64,000 nt of DNA, taken from positions 1-64,000 of the forward strand of contig JADKGF010000026.1 in assembly GCA_016717105.1 (NCBI GenBank). The letters are read 5' to 3'. The stretch is from Saprospiraceae bacterium (lineage in GTDB: Bacteria; Bacteroidota; Bacteroidia; Chitinophagales; Saprospiraceae). Below are positions 8,639 through 18,354 of the stretch, in pieces. A program made the translations under genes and the position numbers. Below the pieces are notes generated by a model. That model was not told the origin of the DNA. It searched no databases and was given only the letters and a program-made list of their open reading frames with translations. Within the stretch, counting starts at the first letter, position 1, and every line of letters starts with the position of its first letter.

Positions 8639-9511
8639 ATGGGCATTCTCATAGCTTGCATTATCCTTAATGCTTTTATCGGCGTAATTTTCAAACTCTT
8701 CCATCGGTATAATATCGACAATCTGCAAGCCATTGTGATCAATTATTTTGTATGTGTAGCCACAGCCATGGTGGTCAAAGGTGGATCACCAATTCCAACC
8801 GATCTTAGTACGCAACCGTGGTTTTATTATGCACTTGGATTGGGTTTCATCTTCATTATAGTCTTCAATCTGATGGCACTTACCGTCCAGCATTTTGGAG
8901 TAGTCGTAGCAACTATATTTCAAAAAATGTCTCTGATCGCACCTACTTTGCTTGCGATACTGATCTATGGCGAACAAGCAGGCATAGCGAAGTGGATAGG
9001 AATCCTTTGTTCGGTGCTGGCTATCGTTCTGCTCAGCTATCAGAAATCAGATCTTCCGGAAGAAAAGAAAACAAATACTTTGTTATGGCTGTTCCCTATG
9101 TTGACCTTTGCAGGATCCTGTATGATAGATGCATCCCTTTACTTGATCGAGAAAAAAAATCTGGCACAAAATGGTGATATAGGCTTCGTAGCATCTTTAT
9201 TTTTGTTTGCTGGCATTAATGGATTATTGATCTTGACTATTCAGCTTATTCGTGGAAAAACAAAATTAGCCTGGAAAAATATCATAGGTGGAATTGCCCT
9301 GGGCATACCCAATTTTTTCTCCATCTATCTCTTAGTCCTTGCGCTTCAACAAGGTTGGGGAGGATCGATCGTATTTCCGGTCAACAATGTAGGTATTCTG
9401 GTCGTAGCTGCGATTTTCGGTTTGGTATTTTTTAAAGAAAAACTCACACCATACAAGCTCGCAGGATTTGCCTTGGCCATCTTATCCATTGTACTTATCA
9501 CCATGATCTGA
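8639..9511 (+). CDS. EamA/DMT-type multispanning membrane protein
   Basis: A 290-residue integral membrane protein with about ten predicted helices in two similar halves (for example FYYALGLGFIFIIVFNLMAL and LAGFALAILSIVLITMI), the pattern of the drug/metabolite transporter superfamily. The first half carries FQKMSLIAPTLLAILIYGEQ and the second VFPVNNVGILVVAAIFGLVFF, the usual EamA signature positions before helices 4 and 9. It starts 9 bp after the lipid kinase, so it is probably expressed with the sphingolipid genes. It might move a lipid intermediate or an amino acid precursor; nothing in the sequence fixes the substrate. Confidence 0.8.
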   Translation: MGILIACIILNAFIGVIFKLFHRYNIDNLQAIVINYFVCVATAMVVKGGSPIPTDLSTQPWFYYALGLGFIFIIVFNLMALTVQHFGVVVATIFQKMSLIAPTLLAILIYGEQAGIAKWIGILCSVLAIVLLSYQKSDLPEEKKTNTLLWLFPMLTFAGSCMIDASLYLIEKKNLAQNGDIGFVASLFLFAGINGLLILTIQLIRGKTKLAWKNIIGGIALGIPNFFSIYLLVLALQQGWGGSIVFPVNNVGILVVAAIFGLVFFKEKLTPYKLAGFALAILSIVLITMI

Positions 9512-9524
9512 AAACACCTGCTCT

Positions 9525-10175
9525 ATGCTGACGGATAGTTATCAAACGATCGCATCTCCTTCAGAAGGCGAATACAAAGAAAAAGGCAGTAAATTCTTGG
9601 CTTACGCCTACCCTATGGATGCGGAAAGCGACCTTGATGGTTTTATGACGTCACTCAGAGATATTCATCCTAAGGCAAGGCATTATTGTTATGCTTATAA
9701 GTTGGGACTGGATGGAACACGCTTTAGGGCCAATGACGATGGAGAGCCATCAGGTACAGCTGGAAAACCTATTTACGGACAGATCCTAAGTTTTGGGCTC
9801 ACCAATGTGTGCATCATAGTGATCCGATATTTCGGTGGTACCAAACTCGGCGCATCAGGCTTAATCCATGCCTACAAAGAAGCTTCTAAAGCTGCTCTAG
9901 ACAATGCTGCAATTATAGAAAAATATCTATATATCTCCTACCAATTGACCTTCGGATATGACCACATGGGCCACATCATGAATGCCCTGAAAGATCCGGA
10001 CATAGAGATCATAACCAAGGTCTTCGAAGACCACTGTATTGTGAATATTCAAATCAGGCTATCTGTAGAAAACCAAGCCATCCATAGGCTGAAAGCCCGA
10101 CTCCTCAACAAATCACTAGAAGAAGTGACATCTGAAACGGTTGTTGATTTTTGCGAGATGGTGAGGAAGGAGTAG
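9525..10175 (+). CDS. YigZ/IMPACT family protein
   Basis: A 216-residue protein of the UPF0029/YigZ family. Seen: GEYKEKGSKFLAYAYP, HPKARHYCYAYKLG, the signature NDDGEPSGTAGKPI, VIRYFGGTKLGASGLIHAYK, then a ferredoxin-like C-terminal domain of about 70 residues. E. coli YigZ and eukaryotic IMPACT are homologues; a link to translation control is suggested for the family but the biochemical role is unsettled. It is the last gene of the plus-strand run (13 bp after the DMT gene), probably read through from the sphingolipid operon rather than functionally linked. Confidence 0.9.
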   Translation: MLTDSYQTIASPSEGEYKEKGSKFLAYAYPMDAESDLDGFMTSLRDIHPKARHYCYAYKLGLDGTRFRANDDGEPSGTAGKPIYGQILSFGLTNVCIIVIRYFGGTKLGASGLIHAYKEASKAALDNAAIIEKYLYISYQLTFGYDHMGHIMNALKDPDIEIITKVFEDHCIVNIQIRLSVENQAIHRLKARLLNKSLEEVTSETVVDFCEMVRKE

Positions 10176-10239
10176 TTATTCCATCTGTATTTATTAAACT
10201 TGACATAATTAATGAGAGGCACTTTTGTTGAATGTTGGA

Positions 10240-10962
10240 GAAACCGCAAAACTGCCCATTAATTAATTTATCCTATTTTTATCCCGAAGGGATTATATGT
10301 TTGTAAACTAAACACAAACCCGGCGAAACCTTCTCTTTTACTATATACATTGGAAAGGGTCGTATTAAAAATACCAATCCCTTTTACTATATATATTGGA
10401 ATCCTTTGGATTCAATATGTTTCCTAACTCTTTGATTAATAATGAAACCGTATGACTCCCATTAATTAATTTATCCTATTTTTATCCCGAAGGGATTATA
10501 TGTTTGTAAACTAAACATAAACAACAACAAATTCGACCCTGAAAGGGTCGTATTAAAATGCCTATCTCTTTTACTATATACATTGGAATCCGTTGGATTC
10601 GATAATTCTTTGACTATTATAGAAATCATAGGACTACCCAATAATGAATGAATCCTTTTTTATCCCGAAGGGATTATATATTTATAACCTAAACACTAAC
10701 AATAACATTCGACCCCGAAAGGGTCGTATTAAAATACCTATCTCTTTTACTATATACATTGGAATCCTTTGGATTCGATATGTTTCCTAACTCTTTGATT
10801 ATTATAGAAATCATATGACTACCCAATAATTAATGAATCCTTTTTTATCCCGAAGGGATTATATGTTTGTAAACTAAACACAAACAACAACATTCGACCC
10901 TGCAAGGGTCGTATTAAAATGCCAATCTCTCTTACTATATACATTAGAATCCTTTGGATTCT
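10240..10962. repeat. REP-like palindrome array (four copies of a roughly 180-200 bp unit)
   Basis: The gene-free stretch after yigZ consists of about four imperfect tandem units. Each carries three short palindromes in fixed order: TCCCgaaGGGA (near 10282, 10485, 10663, 10848), GACCCtgaaAGGGTC (partial near 10355; 10535, 10711, 10896) and GAATCCtttGGATTC (near 10399, 10586, 10761, 10947). AT-rich connectors such as TTTTACTATATACATTGG lie between them. The last palindrome ends 4 bp before the stop codon of the Y1 transposase gene. Position and structure suggest REP/BIME-like elements mobilised by that transposase. Confidence 0.85.
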
Positions 10963-10965
10963 AAA

Positions 10966-11427
10966 TTATTCAAGCCATTCAAACAAATATTCTTCTCTAA
11001 ACTCAACTTCGAATTTTTCCAAAAATTCTTTATATTCATCTTTAAATGATATTTTCCGATGATGCTCCTTTTGATTATTAACATATTGAATCACATTGTC
11101 CAAGGCCGAATGACTGTACGAAAAAGCCCCGTACCCTTCTTGCCAGCTAAATTTATATTTTGAAAATTTCTTTTCATTAATAAAATCATTTGAAGATTTT
11201 TTAATTTCTCTCACCAAATCAGATAAACAGCACGATGGTTTCATCCCTATAATAAAATGTAAATGGTCTGGCATCCCATTTATTGCTAACATTTTCTGCC
11301 CTTTATTTCTCACAATTCCAGAAATGTACTTGTACAATTCCTCCTCCCAAGATGTGTGGATCACACATTCTCTTCCTTTGACAGCAAAGACAACTTGAAT
11401 ATATATTTGCGAAAATGTTCCTGCCAT
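10966..11427 (-). CDS. Y1 (HUH) transposase, IS200/REP-associated type
   Basis: A 153-residue single-domain protein of the Y1_Tnp family (PF01797). The HUH metal motif is PDHLHFIIG (His55, His57) and the catalytic tyrosine is in YVNNQKEHH (Tyr115). The connecting FSWQEGYGAFSYSHS segment is also typical. Such enzymes nick and rejoin single-stranded DNA at hairpins. The gene has no accessory TnpB, and its 3' end abuts the palindrome array at 10240-10962. It is therefore best seen as a RAYT-like transposase serving REP-type hairpins rather than a full IS605 element. It is intact in length. Confidence 0.93.
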   Translation of the reverse strand: MAGTFSQIYIQVVFAVKGRECVIHTSWEEELYKYISGIVRNKGQKMLAINGMPDHLHFIIGMKPSCCLSDLVREIKKSSNDFINEKKFSKYKFSWQEGYGAFSYSHSALDNVIQYVNNQKEHHRKISFKDEYKEFLEKFEVEFREEYLFEWLE

Positions 11428-11488
11428 TATTACTCAGATTTAATGATGTAAATACAAAATATATACAACTTCTTACCTACTTTTGACT

Positions 11489-11522
11489 AATTACAAATTT
11501 ATAATTACAAATTTGTAATTAA
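11489..11522. repeat. AT palindrome upstream of the transposase
   Basis: AATTACAAATTTATAATTAC is followed directly by the perfect palindrome AATTACAAATTTGTAATT. It lies between the transposase start (11427) and the end of the DUF4442 gene (11531). It could act as a bidirectional terminator-like hairpin or an end of the mobile unit. No T-run follows, so a terminator call is weak. Confidence 0.45.
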
Positions 11523-11530
11523 ATCGTTTT

Positions 11531-12004
11531 TCATTTTCTCTTAAACGACCACTGGATATACGCCGTCATGATATCTGCTCCATCAGCGTTTTTGCCTATG
11601 GCTTTCATCTCATACACGGCTGAATCGCCAGCATTTATCATATTGTCTAGGATATGCGCTAATTCTTTTCCTTGGTCACAAGTAAAAAAAGTGGCAGAAG
11701 TAGCCTTTTTGGTAAATTCTGCACGAAATCCAGTCACCAACATAGAGAAATTGCCACGTTCCAAGATGAGTTTTTTGCACAATAGTCCAGTGGCTAGTTC
11801 CGCAGCACCTGATAAGGCTCCGAAATAGATCGATCTGAACGGATTTTTGGAACGATAATTAAATGGTACAACGACAACACAGCTTGTATCATTTAGGTCT
11901 TTCACCTTGATCCCCCAAAAAGCGACGGACGGCAGATCTTTCCACATTCCTAGCCAAAACTTCCACCTATTTAGTGCGCTTTCTTTAAATTTTAATGCAT
12001 CCAT
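11531..12004 (-). CDS. DUF4442 hotdog-fold protein (possible thioesterase)
   Basis: A 157-residue protein with the DUF4442 pattern (PF14539): W(K)FWLGMWKDLP near the N-terminus, VVVPFNYRSKNPFRSIYFGALSGAAELATG in the central helix region (read here as two segments), FRAEFTKKATS, and a C-terminal MTAYIQWSFKRK strand. The family has the hotdog fold of acyl-CoA thioesterases, but the substrate is unknown. It follows the cobalamin adenosyltransferase gene by 5 bp and is likely co-transcribed. Confidence 0.82.
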   Translation of the reverse strand: MDALKFKESALNRWKFWLGMWKDLPSVAFWGIKVKDLNDTSCVVVVPFNYRSKNPFRSIYFGALSGAAELATGLLCKKLILERGNFSMLVTGFRAEFTKKATSATFFTCDQGKELAHILDNMINAGDSAVYEMKAIGKNADGADIMTAYIQWSFKRK

Positions 12005-12009
12005 CTGTA

Positions 12010-12561
12010 TTACTTTGTCATTCTAGGTGTCCACAAAACATCATCAATTCCTTTCGTATATCCTATATACCTACTCAATACAAAGAAATAATCGGACAAT
12101 CGATTGAGATATATGATAATCAATGGATCAACTGCCGTTTCATGATCTAACGTGATGACTCTTCGCTCCGCCCTGCGACACACCGTACGACACACGTGGG
12201 CATGTCCGATGGCTGGATCACCACCCGGAAGGATAAAGTTTTTCAATGGTTCCAACAGCTCATTCATTGTATCCATAGCATTTTCGAGCATTTGAATATC
12301 TCCATCATTTATATCCGGCGTGATCATATTTTTGTCTGGATCCGATGCTAGATTTGAGCCGATGGTAAATAAACGCTTCTGAACTTCTGTCAAAAAATAA
12401 TTCTGTGAAGCCTCAGAAAATGAAGCATTGAGCAAGCCAATAAAGGAATTCAATTCATCGACTGTGCCATAAGCCTCGATGCGTATATCGTCTTTAGAAA
12501 GTCGTTTACCGCCAAACAATGCTGTCGTGCCCGAATCTCCTGTTTTTGTATAAATTTTCAT
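12010..12561 (-). CDS. cob(I)alamin adenosyltransferase, PduO type
   Basis: A 183-residue ATP:corrinoid adenosyltransferase. The N-terminus MKIYTKTGDSGTTALFGG is the ATP-binding signature. YGTVDELNSFIGL, the FILPGGDPAIGHAHVCRTVCRRAERR active-site region (two adjoining segments) and the C-terminal LNRLSDYFFVLSRY are all family-typical. It transfers 5'-deoxyadenosine from ATP to reduced corrinoid, making coenzyme B12. I start it at the ATG at 12561; a longer frame from 12603 adds residues before the conserved N-terminus and is unlikely. The ATG lies divergent from the pyrophosphatase gene. Confidence 0.93.
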   Translation of the reverse strand: MKIYTKTGDSGTTALFGGKRLSKDDIRIEAYGTVDELNSFIGLLNASFSEASQNYFLTEVQKRLFTIGSNLASDPDKNMITPDINDGDIQMLENAMDTMNELLEPLKNFILPGGDPAIGHAHVCRTVCRRAERRVITLDHETAVDPLIIIYLNRLSDYFFVLSRYIGYTKGIDDVLWTPRMTK

Positions 12562-12677
12562 TTTCAATGATATATATACGCAAAGGTAAATCAATAATGC
12601 CAAATATTGAGATTAACATTTTATAAACTCAATATAAGGTCGAACTCAAATATCTTTGGGCTTTAAATTTGTTCCCT

Positions 12678-13289
12678 ATGACAAACATTTTCAAACTTCA
12701 TCCATGGCATGGTGTAGAAATCGGCAATGAAGCACCAGAGTTAGTCACCGTATTTATTGAGATCATCCCAAGCGATACTGTCAAATACGAAATAGACAAA
12801 CATTCTGGTTATCTTAAAGTGGATCGACCGCAAAAATTTAGTAATATAGTTCCGTCATTATATGGGTTTATACCCAAAACATACTGTGCAGAAAGTGTTG
12901 CTGACTTAAATATGGCTGCAACAGGCAGAATTGATATCAAAGGCGATGGAGACCCGTTAGATATTTTAGTACTTACAGAACGTGAGATAACACATGGAGA
13001 TATTTTGGTCAAGGCATTTCCTATCGGTGGATTCCGATTAGTGGACAATAATGAAGCCGATGACAAAATCATAGCAGTTTTAAAAAATGATGATGTTTAT
13101 GGAATGTGGAAGGACATCACGGACGTACCTGCTACAATTATTAATAGATTAAAACACTATTTTCTCACTTATAAGCAAATGCCCGATAAAGCCCCGACTT
13201 GTATCATAGATGCAGTATATGGCAAAGAGACTGCTTTTGAAGTAATCAGGGCTAGCATGTCCGATTACCAAAAACATTACGCTAAGTAA
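12678..13289 (+). CDS. ppa: inorganic pyrophosphatase, class I
   Basis: A 203-residue soluble pyrophosphatase hydrolysing PPi to phosphate in the cytosol. The metal-binding signature is GDGDPLDILVL. VPSLYGFIPKTYC holds the conserved tyrosine-rich strand and DKIIAVLKND the later Asp-Lys pair. The HPWHGVEIG start is common in Bacteroidota homologues. The ATG at 12678 is preferred to a TTG 9 bp upstream. A TAAATTTG box (12664-12671) lies so close that the message, if started there, would have almost no leader; no matching -33 element was found. Confidence 0.93.
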   Translation: MTNIFKLHPWHGVEIGNEAPELVTVFIEIIPSDTVKYEIDKHSGYLKVDRPQKFSNIVPSLYGFIPKTYCAESVADLNMAATGRIDIKGDGDPLDILVLTEREITHGDILVKAFPIGGFRLVDNNEADDKIIAVLKNDDVYGMWKDITDVPATIINRLKHYFLTYKQMPDKAPTCIIDAVYGKETAFEVIRASMSDYQKHYAK

Positions 13290-13292
13290 ATA

Positions 13293-14262
13293 TTATTGGT
13301 GGTCAAAGACAATTTTTCCGAATTGTAGGCCTGCTTCCATAGCTTCAAATCCTTGGTGCAGATTATCCAATTTGTAAACAGTATCAATAACGGGTTTTAT
13401 TTTATGGTGTGAAACGAAGTCTAGCATATTGCCAAAATCGGTATCTGATCCCATAGTCGAGCCCAAAAGTGAAATCTGTTTCCAAAATATAGGTTGTGGA
13501 TTTAACCCATCAATTTTGCCGTGTGTACCACCATAAAAAACGATTCTTCCTCCGGGATTACAAACTTTTATTAATTGGTTAAATCCAGCACCAGCAGCAC
13601 TGTCCACAATGACATCTACGCCACTTGTATCGCTTTGTAGTTTTTTTGTCCATTCGGGATCACGATAATTATATCCACCGCTTGCACCCAAACTTATCGC
13701 TTTAGCTATTTTATCATCACTTCCTGACGTCACATAGACCGCACAGTCCAAAGCTAGTGCAAATTGCATGGCGAAAAGTGCGACGCCTCCACCTATACCT
13801 GAGATGAGTACTTTGTCATTTTTTTGCAAATTCGCCCTTACCATCAGTGCCCTGTATGCAGTCAATCCAGCCAATGGCAATGCTGCCGCTTCATGATACG
13901 ATAGATGCGCTGGTTTCGGGTAGATATACTTTTTATTGATAACAATGGCATCCGCAAATGTACCTTCATCTGGCACACCCAATACCCTAAAAGTTGGAGA
14001 AACTAAGGTAAGCTTCGACCCCCAATCTAAGCCTGGATTTATGACAACTTCTCGTCCATCACTATCTATTACCACATCCATCTGCACCCATTGTTGCGCC
14101 AAGTCTAATGCCTGGATACAAGCCTTTTGTAATCCAAACATCTCTATGATTTAGTGCGGATGCTTTCAAATGGACCATAGCTTCATCTGCTGCAGGTAAA
14201 GGCATTTCTTTTTCAATTTGTACAGGAAGCTGCCCGATCTCTTGTATGATATATGATTTCAT
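13293..14262 (-). pseudogene. zinc-type/quinone oxidoreductase (MDR family), split by one frameshift
   Basis: Two frames encode one medium-chain dehydrogenase/reductase. Residues from the ATG at 14262 (MKSYIIQEIGQLPVQIEKE, LNHRDVWITKGLYPG, MGADGCG) run into a stop near 14062. The rest (13293 to about 14085) continues with VINPGLDWG, GTFADAIVI, LPLAGLTAYRALM, the cofactor site VLISGIGGGVALFA and IVFYGGTHGK. The join needs a single added base near 14075-14085, directly after GADGCG. Total length (about 320 residues) is normal for the family, which reduces quinones or enals with NADPH. It is either a recent pseudogene or an assembly indel. The enzyme lies convergent to ppa with a 3-bp gap. Confidence 0.82.
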
Positions 14263-14346
14263 GTTTTGGATGTTAAATGTGGTTGACGAAATACAAATGT
14301 ACGATGCTGGAGAGGCCGGCGTTCAAGCTGACTATCAAGTGCTTGT

Positions 14347-15420
14347 TTACGTTCGTATTTTTACCAAGGCCCACTTTAGTAATATTGAGAAATTGTCCGT
14401 TTTCAGTCGATAGGCACCACCAAAACCACAAACCATAACCTTTGGCTTGTCTTTGTAGATTTGAAAAACTAAGGCCTTTATTTTCTTCTGATTTTTAAAT
14501 TCTGTCAGTTCTTTATTATGATTTTTTCCTTCTTTATCTTCCGCAATACTACCTATACCTTTTCCTATTTCGATACTTTCATCTGTGATTTTTTTTGCTA
14601 CTCCATCATTTAAAGTATAAAGTCCTTCTTTTGAATTGAGCCATAAAACTCCCGCTTTATCTTCAAGGCCAATACTTACAAAATTTGATTTGATTCCTGC
14701 TTTTTTAGAAACATTTGTCAATGTATTATTTGAATATGAAAAAAGACCTGCATTTGAAGATATCCATAATTTTCCTTTGCTATCCCGAAATATCTTATTT
14801 ATCATCTTGTCATGATACTCCAACGTGGTATCTCTTATGCCCAATGGTAGCTCAGTTTTTAAGTCTTTCCATCAAATACACAAGCCCTTCCATAGTCCCA
14901 ATCCAAATTTTTCCTTAGCATCCGCTTAGGCATTGCTTATCAAGCCATCTGATTCGTAATAATTCGTCACTAACTCTCCATTGATACTACTAATGCCATC
15001 AGTATGTCCAACCCAAATTTTCCCATCTTTATCTTCTGTAATGTCTTTAATGGTTACTCTTCCTCCTGATTCACTTTTAATACTGTCTATGCGAATCAAT
15101 GAATCATCAGTAAGTTTCCATGCACCATTTTCAGCTCCAAACCAAATATTGCCTTTACTGTCTTGAAACATCATCCTCACTACTTGACTTATCTGCTCTT
15201 TTGATTTATATACTAAAATAGAATTTTGCGTTTCATTTGGAACTTGTAATGGATTGTTTGCTAAATCATTTCTAATTTCTGACCTTTGTGATATGATATA
15301 TATTTTACTTTTTATACTACGCTCATTTTTATTTTTCTTTTCTACTATGGCAAAAACAATTTGAATGACAAATGTTGAATTATGGCAATCAAAGGTAGAA
15401 ATAATTGAGGTAATTTTACG
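14347..15420 (-). pseudogene. degraded two-component-regulator propeller protein (Reg_prop repeats)
   Basis: Pieces of a beta-propeller sensor domain are spread over several frames. FQDSKGNIWFGAENG, EDKDGKIWVGHTDGIS and FRDSKGKLWISSNAGL are the typical DxxGxIWxGT blades. Piece 14926-15180 ends in a stop. The region 14845-14925 continues in other frames (IWIGTMEGLVY is readable) and re-enters the frame of 14347-14844. Upstream of 15180 the frame is open back to about 15420 but lacks a clear ATG. The C-terminal part ends NFSILLKWALVKIRT with no kinase or LytTR domain. This is a remnant or a badly assembled gene; the intact form would be a periplasmic sensor module. Confidence 0.7.
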
Positions 15421-15495
15421 AAAGTAAAACTTTTTACCTATAATTTTTATTGAGTAAGTTACTTTTGTCTTTATAATAGTACGTTACAGCAATTC

Positions 15496-18354
15496 ATGAA
15501 TACAATGCAGGAGAATGATCGTCAGGATGTACAAGATGACGATTATATTGACATTATCGGAGCTAACGAAAACAACCTTCGTAATGTTTCGGTAAGGATA
15601 CCCAGAAATAAGTTGGTTGTGATCACAGGTCTTAGTGGCAGTGGCAAATCATCGTTGGCTTTTGACACCTTATATGCCGAAGGTCAGCGTAGGTATATGG
15701 AGACGTTTTCTGCCTATGCGCGCCAATTTATCGGAGCGATGGATAGACCAGATGTAGAGAAAATCGATGGCCTCAGCCCTGTAATATCTATCGAACAAAA
15801 GACCACAGCTTGGAATCCTAGATCTACGGTCGGTACGACTACAGAAATTTATGACTTTTTGAGATTGCTTTATGCGAGAGTGGGCGAAGCGTATTCCTTT
15901 GTCTCTGGGGAGAAGATGGTAAAATATACGGACGAGCAGATCGTCACCCATGCCATGGAACATTTCGATGGTAAAAAGATTGCTATCTTAGCTCCCGTAG
16001 TCCGTGCGAGAAAAGGACATTATCGCGAACTTTTCGATCAGACAAGAAAAAAAGGTTATACCAAAGTTCGGGTTGATGGCGAAATAATTGACCTTGTACA
16101 AGGACTCCAAGTCGATAGGTATAAAGTGCATGATATCGAAATCGTTGTGGACAGACTCAAGGTCGAATCTGATAAAGCTGAGCGACTCTCGGCCTCCATA
16201 GAAACAGGTCTAAAGCTGGGAAGTGATTTCATCATGATCATAGATACTGATAGCCATGATATTAAGTCATACTCGAAGTCGTTGATGGATCCTATCTCAG
16301 GCGTATCATACGATGAGCCTTCACCCAATAATTTTTCTTTCAATTCTCCATATGGTGCTTGCCAAGCTTGTACTGGCTTGGGCGAACAATACAAAGCTGA
16401 TATTCAGAAAATCATCCCTGATAGATCGAAGAGTATTCAAGAAGAAGGCATCAAACCATTCGGCGCTGTGCGTGACAATAGCACTTTCAAACAAATTCGA
16501 AAAATCGCTGAAGAATTCAAGTTTTCATTGACAACGCCTGTGGATAATATTCCAGAGAAGGCCTTGCAAATCATGCTATATGGCGGTGACCAATCCTTCG
16601 GTAAGGTTTTTTTCAATACCACCAATGAATATTTGTATGATTTGGGACAGGAAGGTATAGCCAATATGGTCGAAAGATGGTATCGGGAATCCAGTTCAGA
16701 AAAAATTAGGTCGTGGGCAGAAGAGTTCCTAAGCATCGTCAAATGTCCAGAATGTGAAGGTTTTCGACTCAAAAAAGAATCACTACACTTCAAATTGGGA
16801 TCAAAACACATAGGTCATCTTGCCGAAATGAACATCGACGAACTGTATGATTGGATATCAGAATTGCCAGTTTATATGGACGAAAAACAAAAAGTCGTTT
16901 CTCAAGAGATTCTAAAAGAAATTAAACTCAGACTTGGATTTTTGGTGGAAGTGGGACTAGGCTATCTTAGTCTCAATCGTACTACAAGAACATTATCAGG
17001 TGGAGAATCTCAGCGTACAAGATTGGCCAGTCAGATAGGAAGTCAGCTCACCGGCATCACTTATATCATGGACGAACCAAGTATCGGGTTGCACCAGCGT
17101 GACAATCACAAATTGATAAGTGCACTCAGAGACCTTACGGAAATAGGCAATTCGGTACTAGTAGTCGAACATGACAAAGACATCATGCTGGCTTCAGATT
17201 ATATTATAGATCTAGGGCCAGGTGCAGGTCAGCATGGTGGAGAAATCGTAACTCAAGGTACTCCAGAAGAATTTCTCAAGTCTGGCGGCACGACGGCGGC
17301 GTATCTCAGCAATAGATTGCGCATCGAAATTCCCAAAAAAAGGAGAAAAGGCAATGGCAAATTTCTAGAACTAACGGGTGCTACAGGCAATAATCTGAAG
17401 GATGTAAAAATACGTATTCCACTTGGTACATTGGTTACCGTAACTGGTGTATCAGGCAGTGGAAAATCTTCGCTAATCAACGAGACGCTCTACCCTATCC
17501 TACGACAACATTTCTATAATAGCGTCCAAAAACCACTACCTTACAAAAGTATATCTGGACTCGAAAACTTAGATAAAGTCATCGAAATAGACCAGTCACC
17601 AATAGGAAGAACGCCAAGATCAAATCCTGCAACCTATATTGGTGTATTTACCGATATTCGAAAGCTGTATGGCAATATGCCTGAGGCAAAAATCCGCGGT
17701 TATCAACTCGGTCGATTTTCATTTAATGTAGCTGGAGGCCGATGCGAGACATGTGAAGGTGCTGGAAAAAAGCTTATCGAAATGAACTTCCTTCCCGACG
17801 TCTTGGTAGATTGCGAACAATGTCTAGGCAAGCGATATAATAGAGAAACCCTCGAAATCCTTTTCAAGGGAAAATCGATCTCTGATGTCTTGGATATGCC
17901 CGTGGAAGAAGCCACGGAGTTTTTCAAAGGCATACCATCAGTGTATAGAAAACTCAAAACGCTCAATGATGTAGGGCTCGGATATATCACCTTGGGCCAG
18001 CAGGCGACGACTTTATCTGGTGGCGAAGCCCAACGAGTAAAACTCTCTGAAGAACTGTCCAAAAAAGATACAGGCAACACGATTTATATCTTGGATGAAC
18101 CGACTACAGGCTTGCACTTCGATGACATCCGCCAGCTACTATCCGTCATTGACAAACTCGTAGAAAAAGGTAATACAGTCATCATCATCGAGCACAATAT
18201 GGATGTAATCAAGGTATCGGATTATTTGATAGACCTAGGACCTGAAGGTGGCAAAGCTGGAGGCAATATTTTATTTGCAGGCACGCCAGAAGACATGATC
18301 AAAAAGAACAATGGACATACTGCAGAATATTTGAAAAAGGAAATGTTGGAGTAG
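15496..18354 (+). CDS. uvrA: excinuclease ABC subunit A
   Basis: A 952-residue UvrA, full length. The first ATP-binding site has GLSGSGKSSLAFDTLY (residues 45-60) and LSGGESQRTRLASQIG. The second has GVSGSGKSSLINETLYP (about 650) and LSGGEAQRVKLSEELS with YILDEPTTGLHFDDI. Zinc-binding cysteines are present in FNSPYGACQACTGLG, in CPECEGFRLKKE, and in the C-terminal finger CETCEGAG...CEQCLGKRYN. It recognises bulky DNA lesions and loads UvrB in nucleotide excision repair. It stands alone on the plus strand. A start at the second Met (M4) is also possible. Intact in spite of broken genes on both sides. Confidence 0.97.
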   Translation: MNTMQENDRQDVQDDDYIDIIGANENNLRNVSVRIPRNKLVVITGLSGSGKSSLAFDTLYAEGQRRYMETFSAYARQFIGAMDRPDVEKIDGLSPVISIEQKTTAWNPRSTVGTTTEIYDFLRLLYARVGEAYSFVSGEKMVKYTDEQIVTHAMEHFDGKKIAILAPVVRARKGHYRELFDQTRKKGYTKVRVDGEIIDLVQGLQVDRYKVHDIEIVVDRLKVESDKAERLSASIETGLKLGSDFIMIIDTDSHDIKSYSKSLMDPISGVSYDEPSPNNFSFNSPYGACQACTGLGEQYKADIQKIIPDRSKSIQEEGIKPFGAVRDNSTFKQIRKIAEEFKFSLTTPVDNIPEKALQIMLYGGDQSFGKVFFNTTNEYLYDLGQEGIANMVERWYRESSSEKIRSWAEEFLSIVKCPECEGFRLKKESLHFKLGSKHIGHLAEMNIDELYDWISELPVYMDEKQKVVSQEILKEIKLRLGFLVEVGLGYLSLNRTTRTLSGGESQRTRLASQIGSQLTGITYIMDEPSIGLHQRDNHKLISALRDLTEIGNSVLVVEHDKDIMLASDYIIDLGPGAGQHGGEIVTQGTPEEFLKSGGTTAAYLSNRLRIEIPKKRRKGNGKFLELTGATGNNLKDVKIRIPLGTLVTVTGVSGSGKSSLINETLYPILRQHFYNSVQKPLPYKSISGLENLDKVIEIDQSPIGRTPRSNPATYIGVFTDIRKLYGNMPEAKIRGYQLGRFSFNVAGGRCETCEGAGKKLIEMNFLPDVLVDCEQCLGKRYNRETLEILFKGKSISDVLDMPVEEATEFFKGIPSVYRKLKTLNDVGLGYITLGQQATTLSGGEAQRVKLSEELSKKDTGNTIYILDEPTTGLHFDDIRQLLSVIDKLVEKGNTVIIIEHNMDVIKVSDYLIDLGPEGGKAGGNILFAGTPEDMIKKNNGHTAEYLKKEMLE

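Noticed and set aside
10240..10962. CRISPR array
   Set aside because: Units are nearly identical over their whole length with internal palindromes; there are no unique spacers and no cas genes.
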